DNA of 32,409 nucleotides from a virus, in IMG/VR virus record IMGVR_UViG_3300021964_000278, positions 1-32,409 of that record; one strand, given 5' to 3'. Each line of letters opens with the position of its first letter. Within the stretch, counting starts at the first letter, position 1. Of the stretch, positions 6,231 through 11,746 are shown one piece after another. The position numbers and the translations under genes were made by a program. Below the pieces are notes generated by a model. That model saw nothing but the letters and a program-made list of their open reading frames with translations. It was not told the origin of the DNA and did not search any database.

Positions 6231-6402
6231 CAATACCTCCTAGCTTTTGATTGATGAACATGACACAGGCATCGTGCTTTAGTTCTAACCTGCGCCATTC
6301 TTTGTCAGTGTAATGATCTCTGTCTTTACACTGGATCTCGAAGTGAGTTGCGATTGAGTCCATAAGGTAGTGGTACATGTCATAGTTAATTAGGTTTTCC
6401 AT
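6223..6402 (-). CDS. Small protein of unknown function
   Basis: 59 residues. ATG 6402 is selected because GGAGGG lies at good spacing; upstream codons of the open frame overlap the previous gene. Charged and helical, with YMTF-less core MDSIATHFEIQCKDRDHYTD and ends in KLGGIDD. No motif recognised. It overlaps the next gene by eight bases and belongs to the run of small early genes at 5.8-7.2 kb. Confidence 0.6.
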   Translation of the reverse strand: MENLINYDMYHYLMDSIATHFEIQCKDRDHYTDKEWRRLELKHDACVMFINQKLGGIDD

Positions 6403-6602
6403 TGTACCCTCCACGCTACAGGCCACACTGAGTTCTTGCCCAGCGGTGGGTTGTTAGCCACAGCTTTCCTTACATAGATATCGTCACCCTTAGCGGCGTT
6501 GCCTTGATATGGCTCCTCTTGAAAGTTGATATCTATTGGACCGCTGAACATAGTGTCGAAGTCAGGGTCTACGACAAGACCGTACCAGTAACTGCGTTCC
6601 AT
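6390..6602 (-). CDS. Small protein of unknown function
   Basis: 70 residues with GGAG eight bases before ATG 6602. It contains many aromatic and acidic residues early (SYWYGLVVDPDFDTMFSGPI) and a Pro/Gly-containing C-terminal half. No domain recognised. It starts inside the zinc-ribbon gene (34-base overlap) and ends inside the following small gene (13-base overlap). Confidence 0.58.
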   Translation of the reverse strand: MERSYWYGLVVDPDFDTMFSGPIDINFQEEPYQGNAAKGDDIYVRKAVANNPPLGKNSVWPVAWRVQWKT

Positions 6603-6823
6603 TCGTCTAGCTCCATAGCAGTGTTGGCAGCATCCACTTCGTCGGTGGCCAGCACTTGTTGGTATACTATGTACGATGTCAGAAGTTTGAGATCGTCACT
6701 ACCGCAGCCGGGGCAAAAGCCCCCGCTGTCTTCGCTGTAGTGTTTGAGTTGACTGTAATCTTCTGTCTGTAACTCACAAGATCTACATTCATACATCTCA
6801 ATCGGGGTACGGAATGTAATCAT
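6569..6823 (-). CDS. Small zinc-ribbon protein
   Basis: 84 residues. ATG 6823 has GGAG seven bases upstream; the open frame extends 45 bases further without a good site. Cys pairs C13-x2-C16 (MYECRSC) and C37-x2-C40 (FCPGCG) are spaced as in a treble/zinc ribbon, followed by an acidic helical tail. Likely a nucleic-acid or protein-interaction module, for instance a host RNA-polymerase or repair modifier, but there is no direct evidence. Overlaps its neighbours by 26 and 34 bases. Confidence 0.65.
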   Translation of the reverse strand: MITFRTPIEMYECRSCELQTEDYSQLKHYSEDSGGFCPGCGSDDLKLLTSYIVYQQVLATDEVDAANTAMELDEWNAVTGTVLS

Positions 6824-7010
6824 CGACTGGCTCCATTGGGTTTGCTTCTTCCCATGCTTTAGTTGCACGTTGAATGAATTTTTCCTTGTTGAAGCGTGGA
6901 TTGGTTGCGGCCAGTTCGTCAGCCATCTTGCTGATCTGTGTAGGCCATGCGAGTAGCGGAGCCACGTTGTCCGCTAGATATTCAAAGTGGCGTTGCTGCA
7001 TGAGCGACAT
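6798..7010 (-). CDS. Small helical protein of unknown function
   Basis: 70 residues from ATG 7010, overlapping the preceding stop (TGATG) with AGGTGA upstream. Helical, with ADNVAPLLAWPTQISKMADE and FNKEKFIQRATKAWEEANP, ending in an acidic DDYIPYPD tail. No recognised family. Part of the compact leftward operon. Confidence 0.6.
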   Translation of the reverse strand: MSLMQQRHFEYLADNVAPLLAWPTQISKMADELAATNPRFNKEKFIQRATKAWEEANPMEPVDDYIPYPD

Positions 7011-7219
7011 CACTTCACCTCCTTGATTGATGGTTCGATTGGTTCGGCAGCGAATCTGTCAAGCGACTCGTTGTATTTGTTACTGATGCTGTTGAGCGTG
7101 AACAAAGCGTTCTCAACCTCGTAACGAAAGGCGTCCTTTCCTGTGTCGTTGATGTTGTCTTTGGCTCTGTCGAGGAGGCCGATGGCCCCCTCGATCAATA
7201 CGATGAATGGTGTGGACAT
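7010..7219 (-). CDS. Small helical protein of unknown function
   Basis: 69 residues with GGAGACAAC before ATG 7219. Predominantly helical (FIVLIEGAIGLLDRAKDNIN; YEVENALFTLNSISNKYNES). The first 15 residues are moderately hydrophobic but too short and too interrupted to call a membrane anchor. Lies directly after the DUF932 gene with an eight-base gap. Function unknown. Confidence 0.6.
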   Translation of the reverse strand: MSTPFIVLIEGAIGLLDRAKDNINDTGKDAFRYEVENALFTLNSISNKYNESLDRFAAEPIEPSIKEVK

Positions 7220-7227
7220 GTTGTCTC

Positions 7228-8079
7228 CTAGACTCTGTGCCAGTTGGCTGGCTTGAGTGCTTTGATAAGCAGGTTCTCACGGTTGCGACTAGCAACGTGC
7301 GGTGTGTTGGTGTCGCCAGTATGCGTGGCCCAGTGGGTGCAAGCGTTGTACAAAGCCCACTTGTTGCTGCCGAGTTGTGTCTTTTCTTTGTGCCACTGGC
7401 GGCAAAGCTGCTCGTAACGACGCTCGTTGATCTTGATGCTAGCGTCTTGTGTTGGATAACGACACAGCTTCATCTTGAAGAACATGAAGGCTGTCTCGTC
7501 ATCGACGCTGGTTGTCATCCAGCTTTTGTACACATCCTTGTCCTGCATGAATGTCTCAAGGCCAGCTACAATCTTGGCTGTGCTGCCTTTAACATTCACG
7601 TTGGTGGTGTGCTTGGCCCATGTGTTGCTGACTGTCATGGCATTGGTGCAGCCGTTTTTGCACCAGAGTCTGTGACCACGGCTGGTCTGTTGGAACGCCC
7701 AGCTACCGTCGTAGCTGTTGTAAAACAGAATCTCGTGTTTGATGACATCGCCAACGTCAGGTTCGATGACCAGATCGTTGAACAAGAAGCGGCCACGCAT
7801 CTTGGCTCCACCATCTAGTGAGTCGATGGTCAAATCATAGTCACGGCTGATGCCTGACTCATGCACTGCATCGACCATTGCATTGACGACAGTCATGTTG
7901 GTGATTGGCTTGTATTTTTTTCCATGCACACCCAGCACTTGATTGGTGTCTGTGCGCACGATTGCACGCGCCATATTTTCTGGCACCTCAAGATTGTCGG
8001 TGTAGATTGACGATGCGTGTAAGCTGCACATCTCAACTGGGAAATGCCACAGGTCTTCTTTGATAATAGTTCCGTCCAT
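7228..8079 (-). CDS. DUF932 phage/plasmid protein
   Basis: 283 residues, GGAGAACCAAG before the ATG. The middle and C-terminus follow the DUF932 (TIGR03299-like) pattern: LGVHGKKYKPITNMTVVNAM near residue 50, then GGAKMRGRFLFND, then the region with RLWCKNGCTNAM, and finally NKWALYNACTHWATHT plus Arg/Asn-rich TPHVASRNREN. Members occur widely in phages, plasmids and genomic islands; the biochemical role is unknown. It is the largest gene of the early part of the operon and has the common GGAGAACC ribosome-binding signature, suggesting co-regulation with the recombination genes. Confidence 0.85.
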   Translation of the reverse strand: MDGTIIKEDLWHFPVEMCSLHASSIYTDNLEVPENMARAIVRTDTNQVLGVHGKKYKPITNMTVVNAMVDAVHESGISRDYDLTIDSLDGGAKMRGRFLFNDLVIEPDVGDVIKHEILFYNSYDGSWAFQQTSRGHRLWCKNGCTNAMTVSNTWAKHTTNVNVKGSTAKIVAGLETFMQDKDVYKSWMTTSVDDETAFMFFKMKLCRYPTQDASIKINERRYEQLCRQWHKEKTQLGSNKWALYNACTHWATHTGDTNTPHVASRNRENLLIKALKPANWHRV

Positions 8080-8090
8080 CTTGGTTCTCC

Positions 8091-8459
8091 TTATTGTTGG
8101 ACAATTTTAACGTCAGATCTTTGGTCTTCTGTCGAGACATAAAGCTTGCTTACAGATCCAGATGCACCAACAGCTCTCATTGCTACCGTCTGTTTGGGTG
8201 CTTTCTCGTAGTGGAACTTGTAAGAAAACTCTTCGCCTTCTTCGTCATAGCCACGCACTTCCATTACGCAGCCGTCTGTTGTGTGAAACATTACACACAA
8301 ACCTGAATCTAAATGCTTGTCAGGGGCAAAGGACAAGCTGAGTTTTTTCTCTGGCTTTTCTGGCAAGTCTTTAACCTTGCAGACTTTGATGTCCTTCGTT
8401 GTTTTGATTGCATTGAGATGCTTGTGACGTATCTCAGCAGCTAATCTAAAGACGTCCAT
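8091..8459 (-). CDS. Unknown protein upstream of DUF932
   Basis: 122 residues preceded by GGAGAACCAAA. The N-terminus is a basic helix (RLAAEIRHKHLNAIKTTKD), the rest beta-rich with VMEVRGYDEEGEEFSYKFHY. No motif recognised. Its spacing of 11 bases to DUF932 and the shared ribosome-binding signature suggest the two work in the same expression group. Confidence 0.65.
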   Translation of the reverse strand: MDVFRLAAEIRHKHLNAIKTTKDIKVCKVKDLPEKPEKKLSLSFAPDKHLDSGLCVMFHTTDGCVMEVRGYDEEGEEFSYKFHYEKAPKQTVAMRAVGASGSVSKLYVSTEDQRSDVKIVQQ

Positions 8460-8477
8460 TTTGGTTCTCCTTGTTGG

Positions 8478-8648
8478 CTACTCAGCCATTGTGCGGACAA
8501 TGCCGCCGATGATGGCGACACATAGGCCGCCGATAAGGCATGTGATCTGGAAGAAAAAGGCACTGTTATCCATTGGCTCTGCCATGGATGTGCCAAACAA
8601 CAGACCGAACATGCCAATGCCGATCAGGGTGTTACCTAGAATTGTCAT
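8478..8648 (-). CDS. Small two-helix membrane protein
   Basis: 56 residues from ATG 8648 (GGAG ten bases upstream; the open frame continues upstream into the preceding gene). Two hydrophobic helices: LGNTLIGIGMFGLLFG (about residues 4-19) and FFFQITCLIGGLCVAIIGGI (about 31-50). Its location in the early operon, far from the lysis genes, argues against a classical holin; a superinfection-exclusion or membrane-modifying role is conceivable but unsupported. Overlaps the upstream gene by 17 bases. Confidence 0.62.
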   Translation of the reverse strand: MTILGNTLIGIGMFGLLFGTSMAEPMDNSAFFFQITCLIGGLCVAIIGGIVRTMAE

Positions 8649-8901
8649 CTGAAAATTTCTCCTCATAGATATCGAGTCCGTATGCCATGCGTCGTTTCTC
8701 TCCGCTGGCAATGGTTTGCTCGGTGTGTTCAATGGTTGTGCAAAGATAACGGTAGTAGTGAGTGTTTGTTTCTCCATCACGTTGCATCTTCGCAACCTTG
8801 TCATATATGCGACTGACCTTCCGATCTAAACGATTTAGATGATTAACGCTTGGGCAATAAACTGGAACGAGATCCGAAGCTTTTTTTGTCAGAGTTCTCA
8901 T
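8632..8901 (-). CDS. Small basic helical protein, first gene after the main leftward promoter
   Basis: 89 residues from ATG 8901 (GGGAG six bases upstream); the much longer open frame runs through the terminator and the next gene and is not coding. Basic N-terminus (MRTLTKKASD) then helix-rich SVNHLNRLDRKVSRIYDKVA. The start codon lies about 20 bases after the predicted transcription start. Early codons include an A7 run, which can be slippery. No family recognised. Confidence 0.65.
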   Translation of the reverse strand: MRTLTKKASDLVPVYCPSVNHLNRLDRKVSRIYDKVAKMQRDGETNTHYYRYLCTTIEHTEQTIASGEKRRMAYGLDIYEEKFSDDNSR

Positions 8902-8912
8902 TTTTTTCTCCC

Positions 8913-8930
8913 TACTGCATACTTGCAGTA
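8913..8930. promoter_or_regulatory. Operator-like palindrome, copy 1
   Basis: TACTGCATACTTGCAGTA, with half-sites TACTGCA/TTGCAGTA around a short centre. It overlaps the -10 box and the expected transcription start of the promoter at 8927-8954, exactly where a repressor would block initiation. A near-identical copy lies at 3818-3835 in a second leftward promoter. Confidence 0.6.
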
Positions 8931-8954
8931 TAGCAGTGATTGTTGTAGTTGCAA
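8927..8954 (-). promoter_or_regulatory. Main leftward sigma70-type promoter
   Basis: On the minus strand TTGCAA (8954-8949) is separated by 16 bases from TATACT (8932-8927), and the base context TGC directly before TATACT gives an extended -10. It sits between the terminator at 9005-9035 and the start at 8901, so it would drive the whole operon down to about 1.8 kb. The overlapping palindrome implies repression. Confidence 0.7.
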
Positions 8955-9004
8955 CGCAGTTATATGGCCGGGCAACCGGCGCTGGCCACGCAGTACCGAG
9001 CATG

Positions 9005-9035
9005 AAAAAAGCCCCGCAGCCGAAGCTGCGAGGCT
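9005..9035 (-). terminator. Rho-independent terminator
   Basis: Read leftward: AGCCTCGCAGC, loop TTCG, GCTGCGGGGCT, then TTTTTT. The stem is 11 bp with one mismatch-type pair, followed by six T. It lies 12 bases after the stop at 9047 and separates that gene from the main leftward operon, which has its own promoter immediately beyond. Confidence 0.9.
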
Positions 9036-9046
9036 GTGTCAGCGTG

Positions 9047-9472
9047 TTAGGCTGACTTGGTGAAGAAGGAACCTGCATCCGCAGTGGCTGCTGCGTTCTG
9101 CTTGGCAGCGTTGACTTGATCAGGGAACATCTGCTCCTGTGCTTGCTTGAAGTATGCGAGCATCTCTTCAGCGACGTTCTGCTGGTCATTGTGCCAGTTC
9201 CAGTCACGCTCCCATTGCAGAAGCTGACCGACATCGAAGGCTGGTGCGCCTTCGATGTCTCCGGCACGGTTGGCGTTCATCTCTACGCCTTTGTCGAAGA
9301 TGTCAGACTTGATCTGTTCCTTGCGGTCAATCGACCATACAAGATGATCAATGAACTTTTGTACATGATACTGTACTGACTTGTTTGTTGTGTTGTTGTG
9401 TTCAACAGCAGCAAGAGAAAAGATGGTGGTCAGGTTCTTGGCAAGTCCATTTACGTTTGATTGCTTTGACAT
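9047..9472 (-). CDS. Unknown early protein, own transcription unit
   Basis: 141 residues, GGAG before ATG 9472. Composition is soluble and helical, with LAAVEHNNTTNKSVQYHVQK, QIKSDIFDKGVEMNANRAGD and the Trp-rich QLLQWERDWNWHNDQQN, ending in an Ala-rich tail. No family recognised. It is the first leftward gene after the divergence region, is closed by its own strong terminator and has a potentially very structured leader (hairpins at 9492-9510 and 9514-9656). This isolation suggests very early, high or specially regulated expression. Confidence 0.7.
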   Translation of the reverse strand: MSKQSNVNGLAKNLTTIFSLAAVEHNNTTNKSVQYHVQKFIDHLVWSIDRKEQIKSDIFDKGVEMNANRAGDIEGAPAFDVGQLLQWERDWNWHNDQQNVAEEMLAYFKQAQEQMFPDQVNAAKQNAAATADAGSFFTKSA

Positions 9473-9491
9473 TAGTCACTCCTTAGCAAAG

Positions 9492-9510
9492 AGGCGAGAC
9501 GATCCCGCCT
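9492..9510 (-). promoter_or_regulatory. Small leader hairpin next to the 9472 start
   Basis: AGGCGAGA and TCCCGCCT pair with one mismatch around a 3-base loop. On the minus strand it is followed by CTTTGC and then the GGAG of the 9472 gene, so it could act as an attenuator or as part of a translational control element with the long hairpin immediately upstream. Confidence 0.4.
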
Positions 9511-9513
9511 TAC

Positions 9514-9656
9514 GAGATACCCCAATCACGGCTGGCAGACGGAATCCAGTCAGGCTCGGTCGGCATTGGCATGATCGACCCAGCTTTAGCTGGCTAGGCG
9601 ATCACCAATGGGCGAGACTGGATTCAGGCTGACAGTTGATGATTGGTTGGTATCTC
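9514..9656. ncRNA. 143-base near-continuous hairpin (structured RNA or cruciform element)
   Basis: The two halves pair along almost their full length: GAGATACC 9514-9521 with GGTATCTC 9649-9656; CCAATCA 9522-9528 with TGATTGG 9640-9646; CTG-x-CAG 9532-9538 with the partner at 9629-9635; GAATCCAGTC 9542-9551 with GACTGGATTC 9616-9625; CATTGG 9564-9569 with CCAATG 9605-9610; TGATCG 9572-9577 with CGATCA 9599-9604; CCAGC 9580-9584 with GCTGG 9589-9593 around a TTTA loop. About 48 base pairs are interrupted only by small bulges and internal loops. Many short blocks with separate mismatches point to selection for structure rather than a recent inverted duplication. No tRNA or known RNA family recognised. 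Strand undecided; leftward it would be the leader of the 9472 gene. Typing it as RNA is an inference. Confidence 0.55.
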
Positions 9657-9838
9657 TTGGCGGATTGGCTCGTTTCTTTGGTTAGGAGTGCTATGTCAAT
9701 GCTAGCAAACGTGGACTTGCCAAGGTTCTGCCAACAGCTTTTCTCGCAGTCTGATGTTGTGGTAGGGCATGATAATACATGAGGTATATCCCCCCTCTCC
9801 TGCGCGTGTTGCTTTGCGCGGTGCAACGTCCGTCAGTG

Positions 9839-9858
9839 CAGCAGTCAACAGACTGCTG
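9839..9858. repeat. Perfect inverted repeat in the divergence region
   Basis: CAGCAGT and ACTGCTG, seven bases each, separated by CAACAG. No T-run follows on either strand, so it is not an obvious terminator. It could be a protein-binding palindrome or part of an origin. Confidence 0.45.
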
Positions 9859-10009
9859 TGATGTCGCAACGGCCACTCGCGCAAGCATAGGTCACGCGCA
9901 CAGAACAGATGCTGAAGCATGTCATAAGATACTGCTATGCTGATAATGAATGACATCAAATGTTGGTATGCTGTGCGTTTTATGCGTTGACAAAGGGTTG
10001 ACAGATCGG

Positions 10010-10045
10010 TGACTGTGGGGGGGAACACAGGGGGGGCAACAGTCA
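10010..10045 (+). other. Stem-loop holding two G7 tracts before the small terminase gene
   Basis: TGACTGT (10010-10016) and ACAGTCA (10039-10045) pair perfectly and enclose GGGGGGGAACACAGGGGGGG (10017-10036). An alternative inner stem CTGTG/CACAG is also possible. It ends nine bases before the small terminase ATG. Candidate packaging-initiation or regulatory element; the G tracts may also form quadruplex-type structures. Confidence 0.5.
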
Positions 10046-10054
10046 GGTTTGAGT

Positions 10055-10426
10055 ATGACAGTAGCTAAGACACTAACCAGCAAACAAATGGCTCTCGTGG
10101 ATACGCTCGTAGCCGAAGGATGTACGATCAAGGAAGCAGCACATAAGGCTGGATATGCTGATGGTGAATCCGGAAGAGTGACAGCCAGCAAGGCTTTGAA
10201 GCTGCCACACGTCCAGCAGTATATGATGCAGGCTGTCACTGAGTCGTTAGGTGTTAATGCTACCTTTGCTGCCAGCAAGCTTCTAAAGCTAGCGTCAGGT
10301 GCTAAGAGTGAGTATGTTCAGCTAGAAGCGAGTAAGGACATACTTGATCGGGCTGGCTTCAAGCCGGTAGATAAGTCCATGCACTTGCATGCTGGGGAAA
10401 TCAAGGTGAGCATAGACCTGACGTAA
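10055..10426 (+). CDS. Terminase small subunit
   Basis: 123 residues from ATG 10055; a TTG two codons upstream is less likely. N-terminal HTH: LTSKQMALVDTLVAEGCTIK, EAAHKAGYADGESGRVTASK, then LPHVQQYMMQAV, the usual small-terminase DNA-binding layout. The C-terminal part (AASKLLKLASGAKSEYVQLE, ILDRAGFKPVDKS) matches the oligomerisation and tail region of this family. It recognises the packaging site and loads the large terminase. The gene opens the rightward late operon and follows a G-rich stem-loop that may be its own target. The Shine-Dalgarno is weak. Confidence 0.82.
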   Translation: MTVAKTLTSKQMALVDTLVAEGCTIKEAAHKAGYADGESGRVTASKALKLPHVQQYMMQAVTESLGVNATFAASKLLKLASGAKSEYVQLEASKDILDRAGFKPVDKSMHLHAGEIKVSIDLT

Positions 10427-10500
10427 GGGGTGGCCCCCAAAAGTTGTGCTATGCCAGTGTGACGTAGTACCCCACAGACATTAGGAGCGAAAAAGGTTCG

Positions 10501-11052
10501 ATGTGTACAGGCGGAGATCCCGGCGGGGCAGCGGCGCAAGACTTTCGGCTAGAGGAGCAGAAGCGTGCGATGGGTGGTCCGCCCATAGGAAAGGCGCAGG
10601 AGTCTTTCAGGCGGAACATTGAGGCTGCACAGGAGTTAGAGTCTCGTGCTGCTGCTACCAAGCCGACGCTTCCGACACCTGCTGGCATTGGTTTGAGTGG
10701 CATAGCCAAGGCATCTTTGCGCAATCAGGCGAACATTTTACGCAAGCAGTCTGTGAGTGCGACTCCTGTGCGTGATGAGGGTGGTCGCACTGTTGGGGTA
10801 GTTTCTAAAAATATTTTTGGTGGAGAGGTATATTCGGGTCGTTCTGAGTTTAATCCTCTTGGTGATCGTCCTGAGCAGCAGCGCAGTGAGCCTGAGCCTG
10901 TCAAGGCTGCTTCTGAGCCTATTGAAGAGGTTGAGGTTGCGATGACTCCTGTTGGTCAGGGTAGTGGGCGTACTACCAAGTCTCGGCGTGGTGTTGGGCG
11001 TCGGACTGCATTTGGCACTCGTCAGAGTCTTGTGAATCTTAGGAACGTGTAA
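10501..11052 (+). CDS. Disordered MC-x-GG protein, longer paralogue
   Basis: 183 residues. Starts MCTGGDPGG and is rich in Gly, Pro, Ser, Glu and Arg with no hydrophobic core, so probably disordered. A helical stretch (FRRNIEAAQELESRAAA) lies near residues 39-55. The C-terminus TKSRRGVGRRTAFGTRQS resembles the end of the 68-residue protein at 14676, which also begins MC-x-GG. Such proteins occur in the head region of marine podoviruses; role unknown, possibly virion- or packaging-associated. The preceding 74 bases hold no gene. Confidence 0.68.
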   Translation: MCTGGDPGGAAAQDFRLEEQKRAMGGPPIGKAQESFRRNIEAAQELESRAAATKPTLPTPAGIGLSGIAKASLRNQANILRKQSVSATPVRDEGGRTVGVVSKNIFGGEVYSGRSEFNPLGDRPEQQRSEPEPVKAASEPIEEVEVAMTPVGQGSGRTTKSRRGVGRRTAFGTRQSLVNLRNV

Positions 11053-11387
11053 TGGCAAGGACACCGGCATGGCAGCGCAAGGAAGGACAGAACCCTCGCG
11101 GTGGCCTCAACGCTGCCGGACGCGCATCATACAAGCGGGAAACCGGCGGCACACTCAAGGCTCCGGTCAAGGCCAAGGCGGACACACCGCAGAAGAAGCG
11201 GCGCAAGGGCAGCTTCTTGGTAAGGATGGGCAGCGCCAAGGGTCCGTTGTACAAGGATGGGGAGAAGACCAGATTGAAGCTCTCACTAGAGGCATGGGGG
11301 CATCGTGGTGACAAGGCCAGTGCTGTACGCAAGGGTCGTTCTTTGTTAGCCTCTTATCAGAAGTCTAAGGAAAGGGCTAAATCATGA
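11052..11387 (+). CDS. Small basic protein, DUF6321-like
   Basis: 111 residues, very Lys/Arg-rich, starting at the ATG overlapping the previous TAA. GQNPRGGLNAAGRASYKRET followed by GTLKAPVK, KKRRKGSFLVRMGSAKGPLY and LKLSLEAWGH fits the pattern I know as DUF6321: GGLN, Gly/Lys-rich loop, SF-x-R-M, then S-L-x-x-W. Found in marine phages and large viruses; function unknown, nucleic-acid binding is plausible from charge. Downstream gene overlaps by four bases. Confidence 0.7.
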   Translation: MARTPAWQRKEGQNPRGGLNAAGRASYKRETGGTLKAPVKAKADTPQKKRRKGSFLVRMGSAKGPLYKDGEKTRLKLSLEAWGHRGDKASAVRKGRSLLASYQKSKERAKS

Positions 11388-11593
11388 AGAAGTCATTACT
11401 TGCAGGGAAGAGCGAAGATCGTGGCAAAGTTGCTGCTGCTTCTGAGTATCGTCGCACTCTTGCCAAGGCAGAGAAGACAGCCAATGAAACTATGACCTTC
11501 AAGAGCAAATCTGACTTCATGAAGAAGGTCGAGTCTCAGGCGCGTAAGCTGTATGGTATGCGTGTTTCGTTCATGGCTAGTGGAGATAAGTGA
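11384..11593 (+). CDS. Small basic protein
   Basis: 69 residues, highly charged and helical: VAAASEYRRTLAKAEKTANE and SDFMKKVESQARKLYGMRVS. ATGA overlap with the upstream gene and TGATG with the downstream one. No family recognised; the composition resembles its neighbours in this run of small basic proteins. Confidence 0.62.
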   Translation: MKKSLLAGKSEDRGKVAAASEYRRTLAKAEKTANETMTFKSKSDFMKKVESQARKLYGMRVSFMASGDK

Positions 11594-11745
11594 TGCCTAA
11601 TGTTGCCGGAAAGAAGTATGCCTATACTCCTGCGGGAAAGAAGAAAGCCAAGAAGGCTGCTAAGTCTTTGCTGACTTCTGCACAGAAGAAGCTTCCACAG
11701 GACTTGCAGCAAAAAATTATGAAATCTAAGATGCGTGGTGCTTAA
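11593..11745 (+). CDS. Very small basic protein of the GKKYAYTPAGKKKAKKAAK type
   Basis: 50 residues starting at the ATG that overlaps the preceding stop, ending TAA at 11743-11745. MPNVAGKKYAYTPAGKKKAK then KAAKSLLTSAQKKLPQDLQQ. I recognise the MP-x-V-x-GKK-x-Y-x-YT-x-x-GK-x-x-AK opening as recurring in marine phage genomes. Strongly basic, likely disordered at the start and helical after. Function unknown. Too short for many gene-callers, but it bridges two coupled genes. Confidence 0.72.
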   Translation: MPNVAGKKYAYTPAGKKKAKKAAKSLLTSAQKKLPQDLQQKIMKSKMRGA

Positions 11746-11746
11746 G

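Larger units (their letters stand above)
9657..10054. other. Non-coding divergence region (candidate origin / packaging / control region)
   Basis: 398 bases without a convincing gene: the open frames here lack ribosome-binding sites and have non-protein-like composition. Contents: a perfect inverted repeat CAGCAGT/ACTGCTG at 9839-9858; ATGCTG repeated at 9909, 9937 and 9968; ATGTCAT/ATGACAT (9919-9925 and 9950-9956); two TTGACA boxes 11 bases apart (9987 and 9998); and the G-tract stem-loop at 10010-10045. The location between divergent operons and just before the small terminase gene is where phages often keep an origin, promoters or the packaging signal, but no definite promoter could be placed. 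Confidence 0.5.

Noticed and set aside
7207-7818. 203-residue plus-strand open frame
   Set aside because: Antisense to the DUF932 gene, which has conserved motifs and a good start; Cys/Val-rich shadow.
8632-9267. Extending the 89-residue gene upstream to 9267
   Set aside because: The extra part would run through the promoter, the terminator and the neighbouring gene; the start at 8901 has a good ribosome-binding site.
9514-9656. tRNA or tmRNA in the hairpin region
   Set aside because: No acceptor stem/T-loop GTTCGA-type pattern or anticodon arm; the fold is one long rod.
9602-9826. 74-residue minus-strand open frame touching the long hairpin
   Set aside because: No Shine-Dalgarno and no protein-like pattern; the base pairing explains this stretch better.
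9942-9947. GATAAT as a -10 box for a rightward late promoter
   Set aside because: No acceptable -35 at 16-18 bases upstream; not enough to call a promoter.
9702-10028. 108-residue minus-strand open frame in the divergence region
   Set aside because: No ribosome-binding site, Cys/His/Ser-rich random-like composition, and overlaps repeats and G tracts; treated as non-coding.
10424-10450. GGGG-TGG-CCCC after the small terminase stop as a terminator
   Set aside because: Only a four-base stem with a three-base loop and no T-run.
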